Source of the DNA: Laburnicola sp. R22_1
Lineage: Eukaryota; Ascomycota; Dothideomycetes; Pleosporales; Didymosphaeriaceae
NCBI GenBank assembly: GCA_014281115.1
Contig: JACONQ010000003.1
Coordinates: 372,001 to 436,000, forward strand
Direction: 5' to 3'
DNA length: 64,000 bases
Position numbers and translations under genes: made by a program. Positions 43,181 through 55,610 of this stretch are shown here, piece by piece (position 1 is the stretch's first letter; each line of letters starts with the position of its first letter). The notes below the pieces were generated by a model. That model was not told the DNA's origin. It was given only the letters and a program-made list of their open reading frames with translations, and did no database searches.

Positions 43181-43274
43181 ACCCCCTCCCTAATACCCCC
43201 TCCCTAATACCCCCTCCCTAATACCCCCTCCCTAATACCCCCTCCCTAATACCCCCTCCCTAATACCCCCTCCC
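43181..43274. repeat. 14-bp minisatellite, six perfect copies plus a partial one
   Basis: The unit is ACCCCCTCCCTAAT on the plus strand (ATTAGGGAGGGGGT on the minus strand), repeated without error from 43181 to 43264, with a partial unit to 43274. Each unit contains a TAG on the minus strand, and the one at 43260-43262 is the stop codon of the dehydrogenase gene. The minus strand (mRNA sense) has many G runs and includes the TTAGGG hexamer. Confidence 0.95.
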
Positions 43275-45220
43275 CCTATCCACCAAATTCACCAACTCCC
43301 TCCCCTCCCTCACCCTCCTCAACTGCTCTCTCACAACCTGCCAGCACCTCTCCCCCAACACATCCGTCGCCGCACTAACATGCGGCGTAATCAGCACATT
43401 AGGCGCATCCCAGAGGGGGTCGTCCTTGGGCAGCGGCTCCGGGTCGGTGACGTCGAGGGCTGCGCCGCTGATCTGGTGCGAGTGTAGAGCGGCGATGAGG
43501 GCGCCTTGGTCGAGGATGGCCCCGCGGGCTATATTGGCGATGTACGTCCCGGAGGGGTTGGAGGTAGAGAGGAGGGCGAATTCGGGGGTGGAGAGGAGAT
43601 GGGTTGTTTGTGGGCTGGAGGTGGGAGGGTTAGTGGGGTTGTGGGTGGATGGGACAGGGGTAGAGTAACATGAGAGTGAGGTTTGGGATGATGCCAGTCG
43701 TGGAAATCAACCAATGGTCCATAGCTGTATAGTCGCATGTACAATCAACTCTCAGTGAAGCCTGAAACTCCTATGCACGCACCCCTACGCAACTGAACTC
43801 AGACGGAAGAAAGAGAGGAGGGAGACGTACGTCAACGGCACAGCCAGCACCAGCAGATCGATTTTCAGCTGCAGGAATTTATGCAGGCTTTCCTTGTCCA
43901 AGCCGCTGTACCACGCGCTTGGGAACTCGCCCTCGGGGTCCCCGGTTCCGGGAACGATGAAGCCGTGGTCGCGTTTTGATTCGGGTGTCTTGCGCGGGGA
44001 GGCCGTGTATGCGAGGACGGTCATGCCCATGGCTTTCGCTACACGGGCGACTGTGCCACGCTGTCAGCTGTCATAGTATCGTGCATGCTATAATTGATAG
44101 CGAGACATGCGAAGGAGAAGTCCGAAGCGGAGTCCCAAATTTTGGGGGCTTCAAGGGTTTGTGGGCTTGTTCCGCCCCAAAGACGTGGGAATCTGGTCAT
44201 GGTGGTGAAGAGAAAATGTCGGCAGTTTGCTGCGTCACCCGGAAGGAGCGACGGGCAATGTGTGATTGCGCGTGTGCGTATTTCTGCATGCTCGTGCTTG
44301 AAGGATGCGGGTGTTTTGGGGCGGCTGCAAGGTTTCTTGCAATTGCCGTTGTGTGTGGGAAGTCCGTGGTTGACGAAAGCTCCTTGAGACGTCGCTCGTC
44401 CGTATCGAATTGATGCGAAGAATACGTCGTCTCAATCTTGCAGTGATCGTGTATCTTTCCGGAAATCGATCACGGGATACGACTCCGGCCTCCAGAAAAC
44501 GAATGATGGAAGCTGTAGAACACACGGAATCGAAAGAAAAACCCACCCTGTCTCCCAATACTGCCATACCCCAATATGCCAACTGTGCGCCCCACGTTGT
44601 CTGTCGCGTTGATCCCTTCATTGCTGCACTTCCACTCTTTCTTACGTTGCATTTCGTAAAAATCGATGTAGTTGTGGTTGTGCACGAGATTCATCATGAG
44701 GACCCATTCCGCGATTTGGGGGCCATGGACGCCATTTGCGCTGCAGAGTGGAATTTTGGAGTCGGTATAGATGGGGTGCTTGGACACGTGGTTTATGCCG
44801 GCTGAAATGAATTGGATGAACTTGATGTTGGGGATGGCGGAGGCATTGGGTGGAAGCCAGGAGAGGGTGACGAGAATGTTTACCCGTTTCAGGAGCTCTA
44901 AGGAATATATTAGAGCGATGAGATGAAGAAAAAGAGTCAAATGGGGTCAGGGAAAGAGATTCAAAGAAAAGCCCGTGATATAATCGTAAGTGGAGACGTA
45001 ACATAGCGGGGCGCGAGAGGTTACCTTCTGGAACATCTACCTCACCGCCCGGAGCGCTATTCTGCTTGACCACAAATTTCTGAACGATGTAATGGTACTC
45101 GAGATCCGGAAATTCCTCTCTTATTTTCGCGAGAGTGTCCTTTGCAGCGTCTTCTGGGAAGGGTATGACTGCAAGGAGCACCAGGCCATGACCCCGCTTT
45201 GCGATCTCCCCGCCGCCCAT
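43260..45220 (-). CDS. D-isomer-specific 2-hydroxyacid dehydrogenase
   Basis: NAD(P)-dependent reductase of 2-oxo acids. Four exons (45220-45025, 44897-44547, 44050-43831 and 43614-43260) give 373 residues. The introns are 127, 496 and 216 nt; the middle one is unusually long for this genome. The cofactor motif is GILGYGSIGRQVARVA, assembled across the long intron. The catalytic arginine lies in IANIARGAILDQ, the glutamate in DVTDPEPLPKDDPLW and the histidine in LITPHVSAAT. The substrate loop FISAGINHV and the N-side motif CSANGVHGPQIAEW are present. The stop codon is inside the 14-bp minisatellite, so variation in repeat number could change the 3' UTR but not the protein. The precise substrate is unknown. 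Confidence 0.92.
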
Positions 45221-48200
45221 GGTTGCAGTTGATCTCAAGTAAAACAGAAAGGGGGAGATGGATTGAAAGTGACAAGCCGAGAAAGCAACAGTTACACAGA
45301 TACACAACGTCTAAAGAGAAGATGCAAACTAAGCGGATGATAGTGCATTACCAATCCACTACGTGGTGCTGTTGGTGCTTTCCTCATTGGAGCCTGGAGG
45401 GACGCGCGGTCGCGATTGCCTTTCGCGATTTCTCACTCTGCTGTGCCATTCCACGGATGCCTACTCCCCACCTACTCTCACCATTCAGCGAATTTCGAGT
45501 CTACAAAAGTTCAGAGTTCAATATCGCTCCGCCCGCACTGATCATTAGGTATCTGCATCTAGGTGCCGAGACTCGTTCGGCTTCTGAGTGGGCCGCGGCA
45601 GTTGCATAGGCCACATGGCCACGATAGTGCCTAGGTAGTCTGTTTCAAGACATCGCCGCCATGGAAAGAGAAGGAATCCCGAGGCGCGCTCTTTTGGATC
45701 GTCGCACGACGTGGACGTACATATCTTCAAACGCGCTAGAAGAACCGGTCCCATCAAAGCGATGGTAGTTCGGCGGTTTCAGAACAACACCAATACTCGT
45801 TCTCCCCACGCGGAGCCCTTTTTGGAACTCCCGGGCAGCCGACTGCTGCATCCTTCAACGAGCGATGCCGAATCATGTCCTGGTGTTGAGTCCCGAGCTC
45901 TTGCCGGCGTTGCCTCTCCACCAGGCTTCTTCTTGGGCAACTCGCGCATCTCTCCACTTCCCGTCGGCTATAGCTCGAGCATCCGTGTACCGAGAGTGCG
46001 CGAAGTCTTCTTGGTCATAGCTCGAGCATCTCCACCACATGAAGGCGTTATTTCCTGTACGGTCAGGTTGTCGTTCACCACCGCGTCAATTGGGCGATAA
46101 GAGCGCTGCAGGAGACTCAGACTTCGCCCAAGACGGCCTGCTGCAGTAGCTGCGCGTCGAGACTGCAGTTTGGTCCGAGGCTTCGCTTCCATGTTGATGG
46201 GATACATATATCGCTTACCTTTTGCCGTCGAGAGCACTGTGCCTCACTTCGGCAGAAAATTAATTGACGCGGCAGCAGAGCAGAGATTCTGCCGTTCAAC
46301 GGCAATACTTGGCTCGAGAGCAAATCGCCTGCATATCTTCGTCATCAAATAGCAGAGCCGATCATGGATTCTCACCCAAATTCACAAAAGACGTTCCTCG
46401 AACCTGGCGTACAATGACTTAATTTCAGCCTTATAACAACCGTACCCATGCTTCTAACAGCCCATCCCAGCAAATACCAAAGCCCAGTCCCTTCTTCATC
46501 CGCTACGTGGCTGAAAATAGCCGGCCCATGAACTTAACATCGGCGCTACTTGCCCCGAAAAGAGCGTGACTCCGCGTCGCGTCTTGCAGCGTCGCCTTCT
46601 GGCGCAATTCTCGAAGCTGAATTCCGGAATCGACTCGAACCGAATCAAGAACGCCAAAATCCCTGTGAGCTACCCGTGGCCGCCGTTCAGGCTGTTACCG
46701 CAACCGCAACCGCATCCGCGACTGCGACCGCGATCGGAGGAGCGGAGCGACAGCCCTAAAAAGGAGAGGCTCGGAGGATTTAACTGATCCTACATGATAA
46801 TCCTCAGTGCAGTTGGCTAGAAATTGGAATTGTGACACCTAGGTACGAGGCAAATAGGCATATCGACACGCGACAAGAGTCGCGCGACTCACACCCATTA
46901 TCTCCTCTCGCCAACATACATTATACATATTCATTCATTCATTCATATCCGTTTATAGTCGACCTAACCTTTTACAGATTATGAGACTTAATAGCAAGCA
47001 CAACCAAGGTACAACAGCCAAAGTACGTAAAAAAGGGCGCGATTGGGATCAGCCACAGTGGGGAGCCGAAGCATGACGCGCATGATTGGTAACCCTAAAC
47101 AATCAATACAATCGTCAACTTCAAACTGTGCACTGCGTAAAACTCAACAAAGTACTCAACGGGTCTGCATCGAAGACCTACACATTATACATACTAGCGA
47201 ACAAGCAAAAAGCTCGCGATACAATCAATAATAGGCACACGGACCCCAGCTCAGCCCAGCCCAGCCCAGCCCAGCCACCACGATCGGCGATATGCCCGTC
47301 AAACCGTCAGCACGGTACATAGTGCTGACCGGGCGGCTGCGGTGCGGTTCGATTGCGCGCGACCGCGGCTGCGCCCAAAGCCCCCACTGCAGTATTCCAT
47401 TCCCATTTCCCGAATTTCTCCCCCAATCCCACGCGCCACAGACCCTCGTCCTGAATCAAAAAAAAAAAAAAAATACGGACGGCGCGCTCGACCTAACCTC
47501 GTACCTGACTGATTGTCAGCACTTGCATGGGTAGATGTGGATCCCGTCGCCGCTCACGGTATGTAGGGCGTGCAGGCTTCCACCCAATCTCGCTTTATTT
47601 TTTACTGGCGCGACTTTGCCTTGCGTTTGCATGCGTTGCATAGTTTTGGAGGAATTGGTGCGGGGCTGGTGGGGAGGTAGGTAGGAATTGGGAATGCGGT
47701 TGGGTTTGGGATTGGGAGTCAGTGTCAGCCTTCAGGTACATACGATGCGGCGCTATGCACGATTTATCCAAAGCATCCAGTAAGAAAAAAAAAGTACATT
47801 GTCGTTGCAGGTCTGCGGCATGATGACAACGCAGCTGAGGGAGCACAACAGCTCGTGTGCAGTTCAGCCCACGAGCAGGCAAGCAGCTTACACACATACA
47901 CCAAGAATACAGGCCGACTTTTCTTTTTTGCCAAAATATTGGATTAACATTTTATTCTGATTTGGTGCTCGCTACCGATGCGAACTATATGATGCAAGTA
48001 AGATGCATGAATGCGTGGGCCGCCCCTCTCTTTCCGCAAGGATAAATACGCCCCCCTTTCTAAACATGAGATGACTGCATTGAGAACATTATGCGACCCG
48101 GTGAGGTACGAGGTGAGGCGTAATCAGTCGTATTGACTGGGAAAACGCGAGATAGCGAGTGAGAGTGCCGTGGTATGACATGGAAAACGCTTGAACGGTA

Positions 48201-48861
48201 AGGCGGTTCGGGATGTCTGGTAATTGACAGACTCAGAAAATGAAGGTGGACTTTTGGTGCGTTAATAGACAGGTCATTATTCGGTTGGAGAAGATGGCGG
48301 AATGGCGAAACCGTATGATGGACGGGAAGACGGCGCACTTGGCGAACGAAATGTAGATGATAGAGTGTTCGGCACGGGCATTGGTCCTAGCCGTGGCTGG
48401 AAGAAAAGATAACGTCGTGATGGTGAAGTTTTCTGTGTGCGGAAAGGGACGCACTGATGCGCTCGAAGTTCGAGGTAGGTACGCGGCTGAAGGAGCGTGC
48501 GGTGCGATTGTGTTGCGTCGAAGGACTGCACCGAATCATGGTAGACATGAGCGCGAAGCTGGTTTGCAGGCCTGAGATGGAGAAGAACAACATCCACTTC
48601 TCGTCCAGGTGAGTTGATGCAGGCTCTTTGATCGAGATAGGCGAGTGTGACCCTTCTGTCCTTGTTACCTATTCCTTTCAATGCGACCACCTCTCCCTCG
48701 CAGCCGGGTTGTGGTTTCGAAGAAGCGCTTCTCGTGAGCAGTAGCAATTGCGGAATCTTTCGGTCGTTAGAGTATGAGCTAAGTGACGCATGGGCATCCA
48801 GTTGTGTTCAAAATCCTTCATCCAATTCTTGCGACTATAATCAAACTCCAAATGTCGATAC
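45221..48861. other. 3.6-kb interval without a recognised gene
   Basis: Contains the promoter of the dehydrogenase gene at its left edge, short simple repeats (ATTC about 46931, CAGCC about 47257, a poly-A run about 47460) and several open frames of 60-160 codons. The longest, 48277-48747 on the minus strand, shows no domain. I cannot support a gene here; non-coding transcripts or a poorly conserved gene are possible. Confidence 0.4.
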
Positions 48862-50666
48862 TCATATTTTGTGTTGTTCGTAGAAACCCTCATCTCCTGG
48901 CGCCGGGGGGTGGAATCCAAGGCCACCTCTTGCATGGGATGCGCGCGGGTCCCACTCTATGGCTTGCGATGTGGCACGAGGTCGGGAGAAGCTATGGCTC
49001 GGTGTCATGTACTCGCGCGTAGTGTCTCTGTTGAAGTAGTCGGGGGTGCCTGTGGCCGATCGTCGATGAGGGTCAAAGTCTTCTTTCTCTTTAGGACTCG
49101 TTGGGCTGGTAACCGCGCTTTGGGGCATTTGGGGGTATTGTGCAATGTTCGGGGGAACTTGAGTCAGCTCGAACTGGTGATTGCCGACGGCATATTTGCG
49201 AGCATCCAGAGAGACGAATTCTCGCTTGCTGCCGAACTTGCAGCGGAATAGCTCGACCCATCCCGTAAACATAGAACGGCGACCTAGTAGCATGAAGCAT
49301 TGAATACCCGCCAACTGAAGATTTGTCAGTGAGAAACCAGGATTTTCCAGTAGTAGCAACGTACCGATAACATTATCAAGACCGCAAGCACGGTCGACTT
49401 ATTGATGAATAGCTTTTCGCCTAGTGGTGAACACATGTCGTGCTCGACTTGGTTCTGCATCAAGCAAAGCAGGAAGGGCATTGCCTTCTCCACATCCTCG
49501 ACAGCATGCGAAGTGATAGAGTTGAGCCAAATGAACACGATGGAGAAGAAGATGACGTCGACAAGGATAAAAACCACAATGGTGATTCCTCGCCATTGCA
49601 GATAGACAACCTTCCGTACGCGGCGGTAGATTGCCCGGGGAGAGCGAGTCTTGACACTGGTGGTGTAGGACGGCAGGCCCATGCTGCTTTGCGTTTCCGT
49701 CCTGTCGTCGTCCCACATGCTCTGGAGATAAACTTTGATACAATAGGCGAAACTGTCGGAGGATCAGCATTTCTGTCGATAGTTTCCATTACACACAACA
49801 TACGTGGAGAGCTGGATCAAAGTTGCGCCTCCAGCAATGGCAAGGAGAGGTCCCCAAAAGTCGGCGAGTGAATGTGCAGCATTCACGTGGCAAACCTCTC
49901 CGAATCGAAACGAGACACCCGTGACCGTGATAGTAGCCGTGAAAAATCCTGCGGCAATGGACCAGCCTAGGCCTTGTGCCCAATAGAAGAATCTTTTCCC
50001 AGGCATCATATCCCAGCAAATCTGAAGATGCATTGATAGAGCGCGAATGAAAACTAAGGCAGTGTCAGAGACATCCTTGAGCAGCACCAACGCATCGACT
50101 TACTCCACACAGCTATCGAAAGGCCGCCAGCGATCAAGAAGGCACCAGAAAAGGCGCAAGTTAGATTGGTATACATGTCATTCGGTGTAATCTCATCGAA
50201 GCATTGCTCAGGCTTTGAGGCGAATGGGATGACGAAACCCAGCTTCACACATGTTAGTGTCGGCGCTGATTGTGTGATGGTGGAACATACCGCTAGGAAA
50301 ATCGAACCAATGATCAAGCAATAACTGAGGTAGTGCCGACGTGTTTGCTCAGGAGGCAGGACCAGGCAAGATAACAGCAGGAAGGCCATCAAGACCAAAC
50401 CAACAAGGTTTAGCACCTCTGCAGCACGATACCAGCTCTTGAAGTCTTCAGGGTAGAGATAGTCGGTGGCCGGACATGGTAGGCAGCAGGTTCCCAGTTG
50501 AGGAATGGGCGCACAGAAGCGTGCCTCAACGGCTGAATATGTTAGGATATCGACTAGAGAGCGGTACAACGGAATACATACCTCCACCAAAGCCGAATTG
50601 CGCCGCATCGTAGAACGGTGTAGGGCACAAGCCTCGCAGAGAGGATGACAGTGTTGTGTTCGCCAT
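48862..50666 (-). CDS. Fungal seven-transmembrane receptor-like protein
   Basis: Putative G-protein-coupled receptor of 518 residues in the plasma membrane. Six exons: 50666-50582, 50532-50291, 50242-50104, 50053-49804, 49752-49365 and 49314-48862. All five introns are 48-51 nt. The extracellular N-terminus is cysteine-rich (LCPTPFYDA, RFCAPIPQLGTCCLPCP). Seven hydrophobic segments follow, including VLNLVGLVLMAFLLLSCLVL, CAFSGAFLIAGGLSIAVWIF, GWSIAAGFFTATITV and ITIVVFILVDVIFFSIVFIW. The cytosolic tail (~120 residues) is polar and rich in S, P and T. It resembles an uncharacterised Pezizomycotina receptor class that shares features with Frizzled/cAMP-type receptors (conserved FASKPEQCFDEITPNDMYT). 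Ligand and coupling are unknown. Confidence 0.82.
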
Positions 50667-53600
50667 GTACCGTGCTCTTAGGCTTATGTACTGTGGTCGA
50701 AAGATAACATAGAAAAGAGTTTATGCTGGGCTCAGAACTGATCGACAACGGTATGGATAGTCAGGAGTGTTGGCGGTATGCCTGAATATCTTTGCGGAGA
50801 AGGCGTTAAATGTTGCAGTGGTATTACGAAAATAGGTAGGAGTATGGGTGATGCCGAATTATGCGCAGGCCGAAACCATAGACGGCATGAATTAGAAAAA
50901 CGTTGTGACAGGCCAGAAGCGAAACAGTAGTGTATGTGATCGAATGTCGGCCGGATGGCGAGCTTGGAGGGAGTACAAAGAGTGAATAAAAAATGTGGTC
51001 GGTATAGGGCGCTCACGAGTCCAGCAAGGCAGAGGAGGATAAAAGAGCGGGACGTAGCACGTAAAGTACAGTAGGTGACGCGCTGCGGCAGAGAACATGC
51101 TCGAGAGGGCCCAGGGGAAAGGCTAGCGTGAGCGGATCTCTGGTTGGAGCATCCGTCTCCCTGGTCCTCTGTTCTCAGCGATCCGAGACCTCCAAACGAG
51201 CACTCCTGCTGGTTCATAGGCCCATGTCCAGCGCACGAGCCTCTTATAAGCCAAGACCAGGACTCCGGCACGAAGGCAACTATGTCGGCATTGTGGCGTC
51301 AGGGGTGTTGGGGCGAGGACAAAATGCGCCTAGGCCGAGGTCCCACACGACAGCGATCAGGGTGGCAGCTTGACCGCCACCGCCATGATTCGCAATTGCT
51401 CGTGTTCTCGTGCGGACATGTTGTTGCTTTCACCAGGACTTGAATCGGCAACGCAAGCACAAGCTCTCGCTGCTCGATTGCAGGCAGACGATGGCGGGGA
51501 AGACACAAGCGCATATCCTCCACACGAGCGTTGACGGCGGTAGTTCGGAATCTGGATGTTGTCTGGTTGAATGGGTATTACGTACCGCGATATTGCTTAC
51601 ATGTTTCTTTGGTGCTCGCTCGAGCTGAAGGGTGTTCATTGGCAGGGCTTCGCGCCGCTCATTACCCGAGCACTGCTTGATCCCGTTGATGAGTGGCCCA
51701 TCAGGCACGCGACTCTACGGCAAACTGTCCAACGCTGCGCGGCACGAGTGTACCAATGACGGCCTATACTCGTGCGTGAACTAGGCGAGGACGAATATTG
51801 TGGTACTGCTGTCTGCGCAGTGCAAAAAATGAGAAACGAGCAGCAAGAACTGCGCCTCTCCCATCAGCTGCCGGTACTCTCTGCCTGCGCGGTTACCTGT
51901 ATAGCCGTGGTCGGAGCAGCATCGGCCGGCTTGTCCCCATGCTGGTAACACTCGCTTGATGATGCCTTGGAGCGATAGAAGGGCCGTGGAGTTGCAACAG
52001 ACTTTCAGGTTCCCAACCGCGGGGGTCTCATCACCAGGCGACCTCTGAGGGCCGAGCAGAGCCCCAGGTCGGCAGATGCCTGGCAAAAGAGGGCCAATTA
52101 ACGCGTACGAAGCGCGTATGTCGCCAAGATGCTTCCGAAACAGAAAGGCGGTCTCGACTCGATGGGGAGATGTGGAGCGAAGGTGGTGGCGTTGCGGCCA
52201 CGAGGTAGGCCCGCCGGCGTTCCACGTTGGCCTAGGACTTTTAGGTCATCTTCCGGCGGTTCCACCACCTCAATAATCGTCGTCATCCGATAGCTCCCAC
52301 CGACGTCGATATCTTGACGTTGCGCAGTTCACGATTAATGTGTCTATGCATTAGCTTGAATTACTCGTTTACATCAGCACTCAAAAGCTTATGTGCGGGT
52401 CTGCAAACCCTCCCCTATCAGTTCCCAGGTTGAATGAAGAACGGTACCTGTGAGGCGGAAAGATGTTCCTGCATCCGAGTGACGCGTGGGCTTCGCTGTT
52501 CACTGGTGGTGCGGGATTGGGCAATGGTTGGGCTGCAGTAGTCGCTGCACCTAAGGGCGACGTTGGGCCTGAAAAAACTCCATCGTGGCGGCCACGTTCC
52601 ATCATCGCACGCATTACAAAGGAATCATGCATCCCCGATGCTGCCGACGCCTCACAGGTATCGTCAAAAATGCCAACGATAATTATGTTGGTGATAGATG
52701 AGCTGCCAAATCATGTCAGTCGAGTCGTTGAGGAGCGGGGTCGAAACGACGGATCGTGAGGGCATCTAGGATGTCCCCTGTCGATGGCTGGTTGATACGT
52801 CTGGAGAAGCACGGCTGTTTCGCTGGCGCGTGAGATGACTACAGAGGGCAAGCACGTCCTGCGTCCTGTGCGCTACTCTATGTTCACCTGCAGCGCACAT
52901 CTCAAGGTTACCCCAAGGCCAAGTTCCTGGAACGTCTAACACGTATTAGAGCCTTGTGTGCAAACTCAAAATACCCTACGGTTCTATCTTTACCACACCC
53001 CCCATCGGAACTCCCAACAAGCGTCTTCCGTCGCTGCCGTGTAACCCTCAATAAGCAACCTACGGAGATGATCAACCAGATAACCCGAAGGTGATTCTGC
53101 GTTCAGCCTGACAAGTGCGAGATCGACCATTCTTCCGCCCCGAAAAAGAAAGTGAGTAGGCCATGCTTGCTGCGCCGTGGGCCTCTTTGTAGCGAAGGCG
53201 TTCTTTAGAGCCGTAACTTCTAGTTCTGCTCTAAGCTCGGTAGCAAACCCCTAATGAGCAGAGTCCGAGCCGCGACGTCTGAGCGGCCTAGCGCTCCACA
53301 TGGTTTGGTGCATCTTCTACCACCGCCGTGGTTACATTTCGCGGATCGTTGCATACCGGCAGCTAGACGATTCCTCAGACCTTGGTGCAGGTCCCGCTGC
53401 TTCATCGGGAGTTGATTTACGACCGCACCACGAATTCAGCTTTGCGTTGCTATAATTCAGTTCGGGGAACCACAGTTCGAGGAACCATGGTTCGCACGAA
53501 ATGACAGTGATTTGGCATTCACCGTGCTCCATGATTTGGATTTCATCAGGCAGCTGCGATCCCCAGATCGAATCGGGATGACAAGGTTCATGCTTGCCTA

Positions 53601-55512
53601 GTCCTTCATCCAGTTCGATTTGGGATGACAGTTGACCGTTGCAACCTGTCAGCAGCTCGAACTCGCCCACACAGTTTGAAATTCTACGACCGCGGTCCGA
53701 AAGTTGCCTGCTCTGAGGCCAAAACACGTGCAGCATATGCAATGCACGGAAATTTATAATGTGTCTTCCGTATGCACCTCTCAGACATCTGAACACATAA
53801 CGTTTCTCCGTCAATCAACATCTCTCGCCCAAGAAACTGAAGGACAAGGGACGACGGGACAATTCTCCCGTTCCGAACCATGTACCTTCAAAATGCGGCG
53901 TAGATATCCCAACAAAGAGCTGACGAGGTCATATTCCTAGGTCGAAGGGACACGAGTTCCCGCTCCAAGCCGTCTGGTCGGTCAGTCTTGTCCCGAGGCA
54001 ATGCATGCGGCAGTGAACCCGCAAAAGAACTGTGCGATATCATCCGCCATATCATCGTATCTGCACGACTGAAAACAAGTAACGGAAAGTCAGCCCTCAA
54101 TCTCTGCTCCGTTGCAACTGAGTCCAAAGCCTGATAGATGGTCAAATCTAGCGTCTTACATTTGGAGCGAGAACACCACCAGTGACCAAAAAAGCGCACG
54201 TTACTAATGCGAAAACCGTCGGAAGCACTTAAGGTAACAAGGTCATGAATTTCTTACTTCAGCTCTCCCCTGTACGACACCGATATACGTCGGAACGCCA
54301 GATGCAAGCCTAGATCGTGAACTCCTAGGTCACTGGTACTCACTTCGTCACAAGTCTTCCTTCAACCGCCACACGAAATCCCTTCAGCTTCACTACATCT
54401 CGCTGGCCTCCCGTCACCAGTCCGCCACTATCAATGTGATGAATAACTACGCGCACAGTGACTCACCTATTATCCTCCTATCAACCACCTTCACAGCCAT
54501 GAACCTCCACAACAAAACCATTCGCCAACTTGAATCCTCCCCGATCGACACAATTACATCTCCCCAACACCACGCGTCAACATGCAATACCGCCAACCCA
54601 ACCAATCACAGAAATCCACAACCGCCCCGGAAAAGAAATCGTTAGATCAAAAAAGCGTTGCCTAACCCATGGCATGTATCACGACGGAAAAAAAAGGGCA
54701 TCCCCGTACCCGCGCCAACACCAGAAAACCCCGCTCCACGAAACACCCCCGCAAGGCTGACTTCAGAAAACACCACAAACGCCTACGCTTCCGCTTTTCC
54801 TCCTCTGTGCATCTACCCCAGGTACAAAAGGGACCAATGCCCCGGACCATCTCCGCGCGTTGCCCAGCTAGCCAGCCACATTCCAGCCGCAGCCCCAGGG
54901 TGCAGAAAGGAACGGCATTCAGAATAGACTTGGAATAGGTAGAATACATAGTGATCTTGTGTGCGCGAGGGCAACGACTCGCCTTCCTAAGCGGGACGCA
55001 TGGTTAGATCCTCGGGGGCGGCGTCATCGTGGTAGACACGCACGCGGCACGCAGTGGATGCGTCGCCGAGGTCGCGAGGCTTGATGCGGGAGGTGCAAAG
55101 GCTGTAGGCTGGTGCGTACGCCGTACATACGTACATAGGTAGTAGACCGAGGCGAGCTGCAAACACGAGGTGCGACGGGAACGGGAGGTGGAACTGTTTT
55201 GGGAATGTGTGTAGGTGTTGTGTTGGACTACTGCGTGTGTGGTAGGAGGAGAAACGAGTGGGTTGGAGGGGCCGAGGTGGTGCATGCAGGTGTGTGTGGT
55301 GTGGGTGTGTAGAGGAAGGGGGGAAGATATTAATATTCCGAGACAGGCTACGATTGAAACAGATAGGGAAAAAACCTACTGAACACAATGGCTAAGAAAT
55401 TCGTATACATCCCCCCTGCTTCATACTACTGCCTGTAACAATGCTCCTTGTCACACCAAAAATAGAAAAACTCACCAACGTCATGGCAATCTAGCACTCC
55501 CCGTCCCACCCA
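50667..55512. other. 4.8-kb interval without a recognised gene
   Basis: Base composition is ordinary (not RIP-like) and there are no terminal repeats or transposon motifs. Open frames such as 53332-53814 (minus, 160 codons) and 52463-52759 (plus) have no recognisable domain, and I could not build a spliced gene. The right part (about 54980-55400) has short TACGTAC and GTGTG repeats. Confidence 0.4.
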
Positions 55513-55610
55513 TCAAATCCCCGCCCTAACACCAGGCCAATACTTCCCCACAAAGTCCCACACCTCATCCAGATCCCCCAAATCCCCCTCCATAAGCCCT
55601 TCCTTCTCCT

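Noticed and set aside
48277..48747. 156-codon minus-strand frame downstream of the receptor gene
   Set aside because: No domain, signal or conserved motif; composition resembles random sequence.
53332..53814. 160-codon minus-strand frame in the gene-free interval
   Set aside because: No recognisable family and no spliced extension; could be chance.
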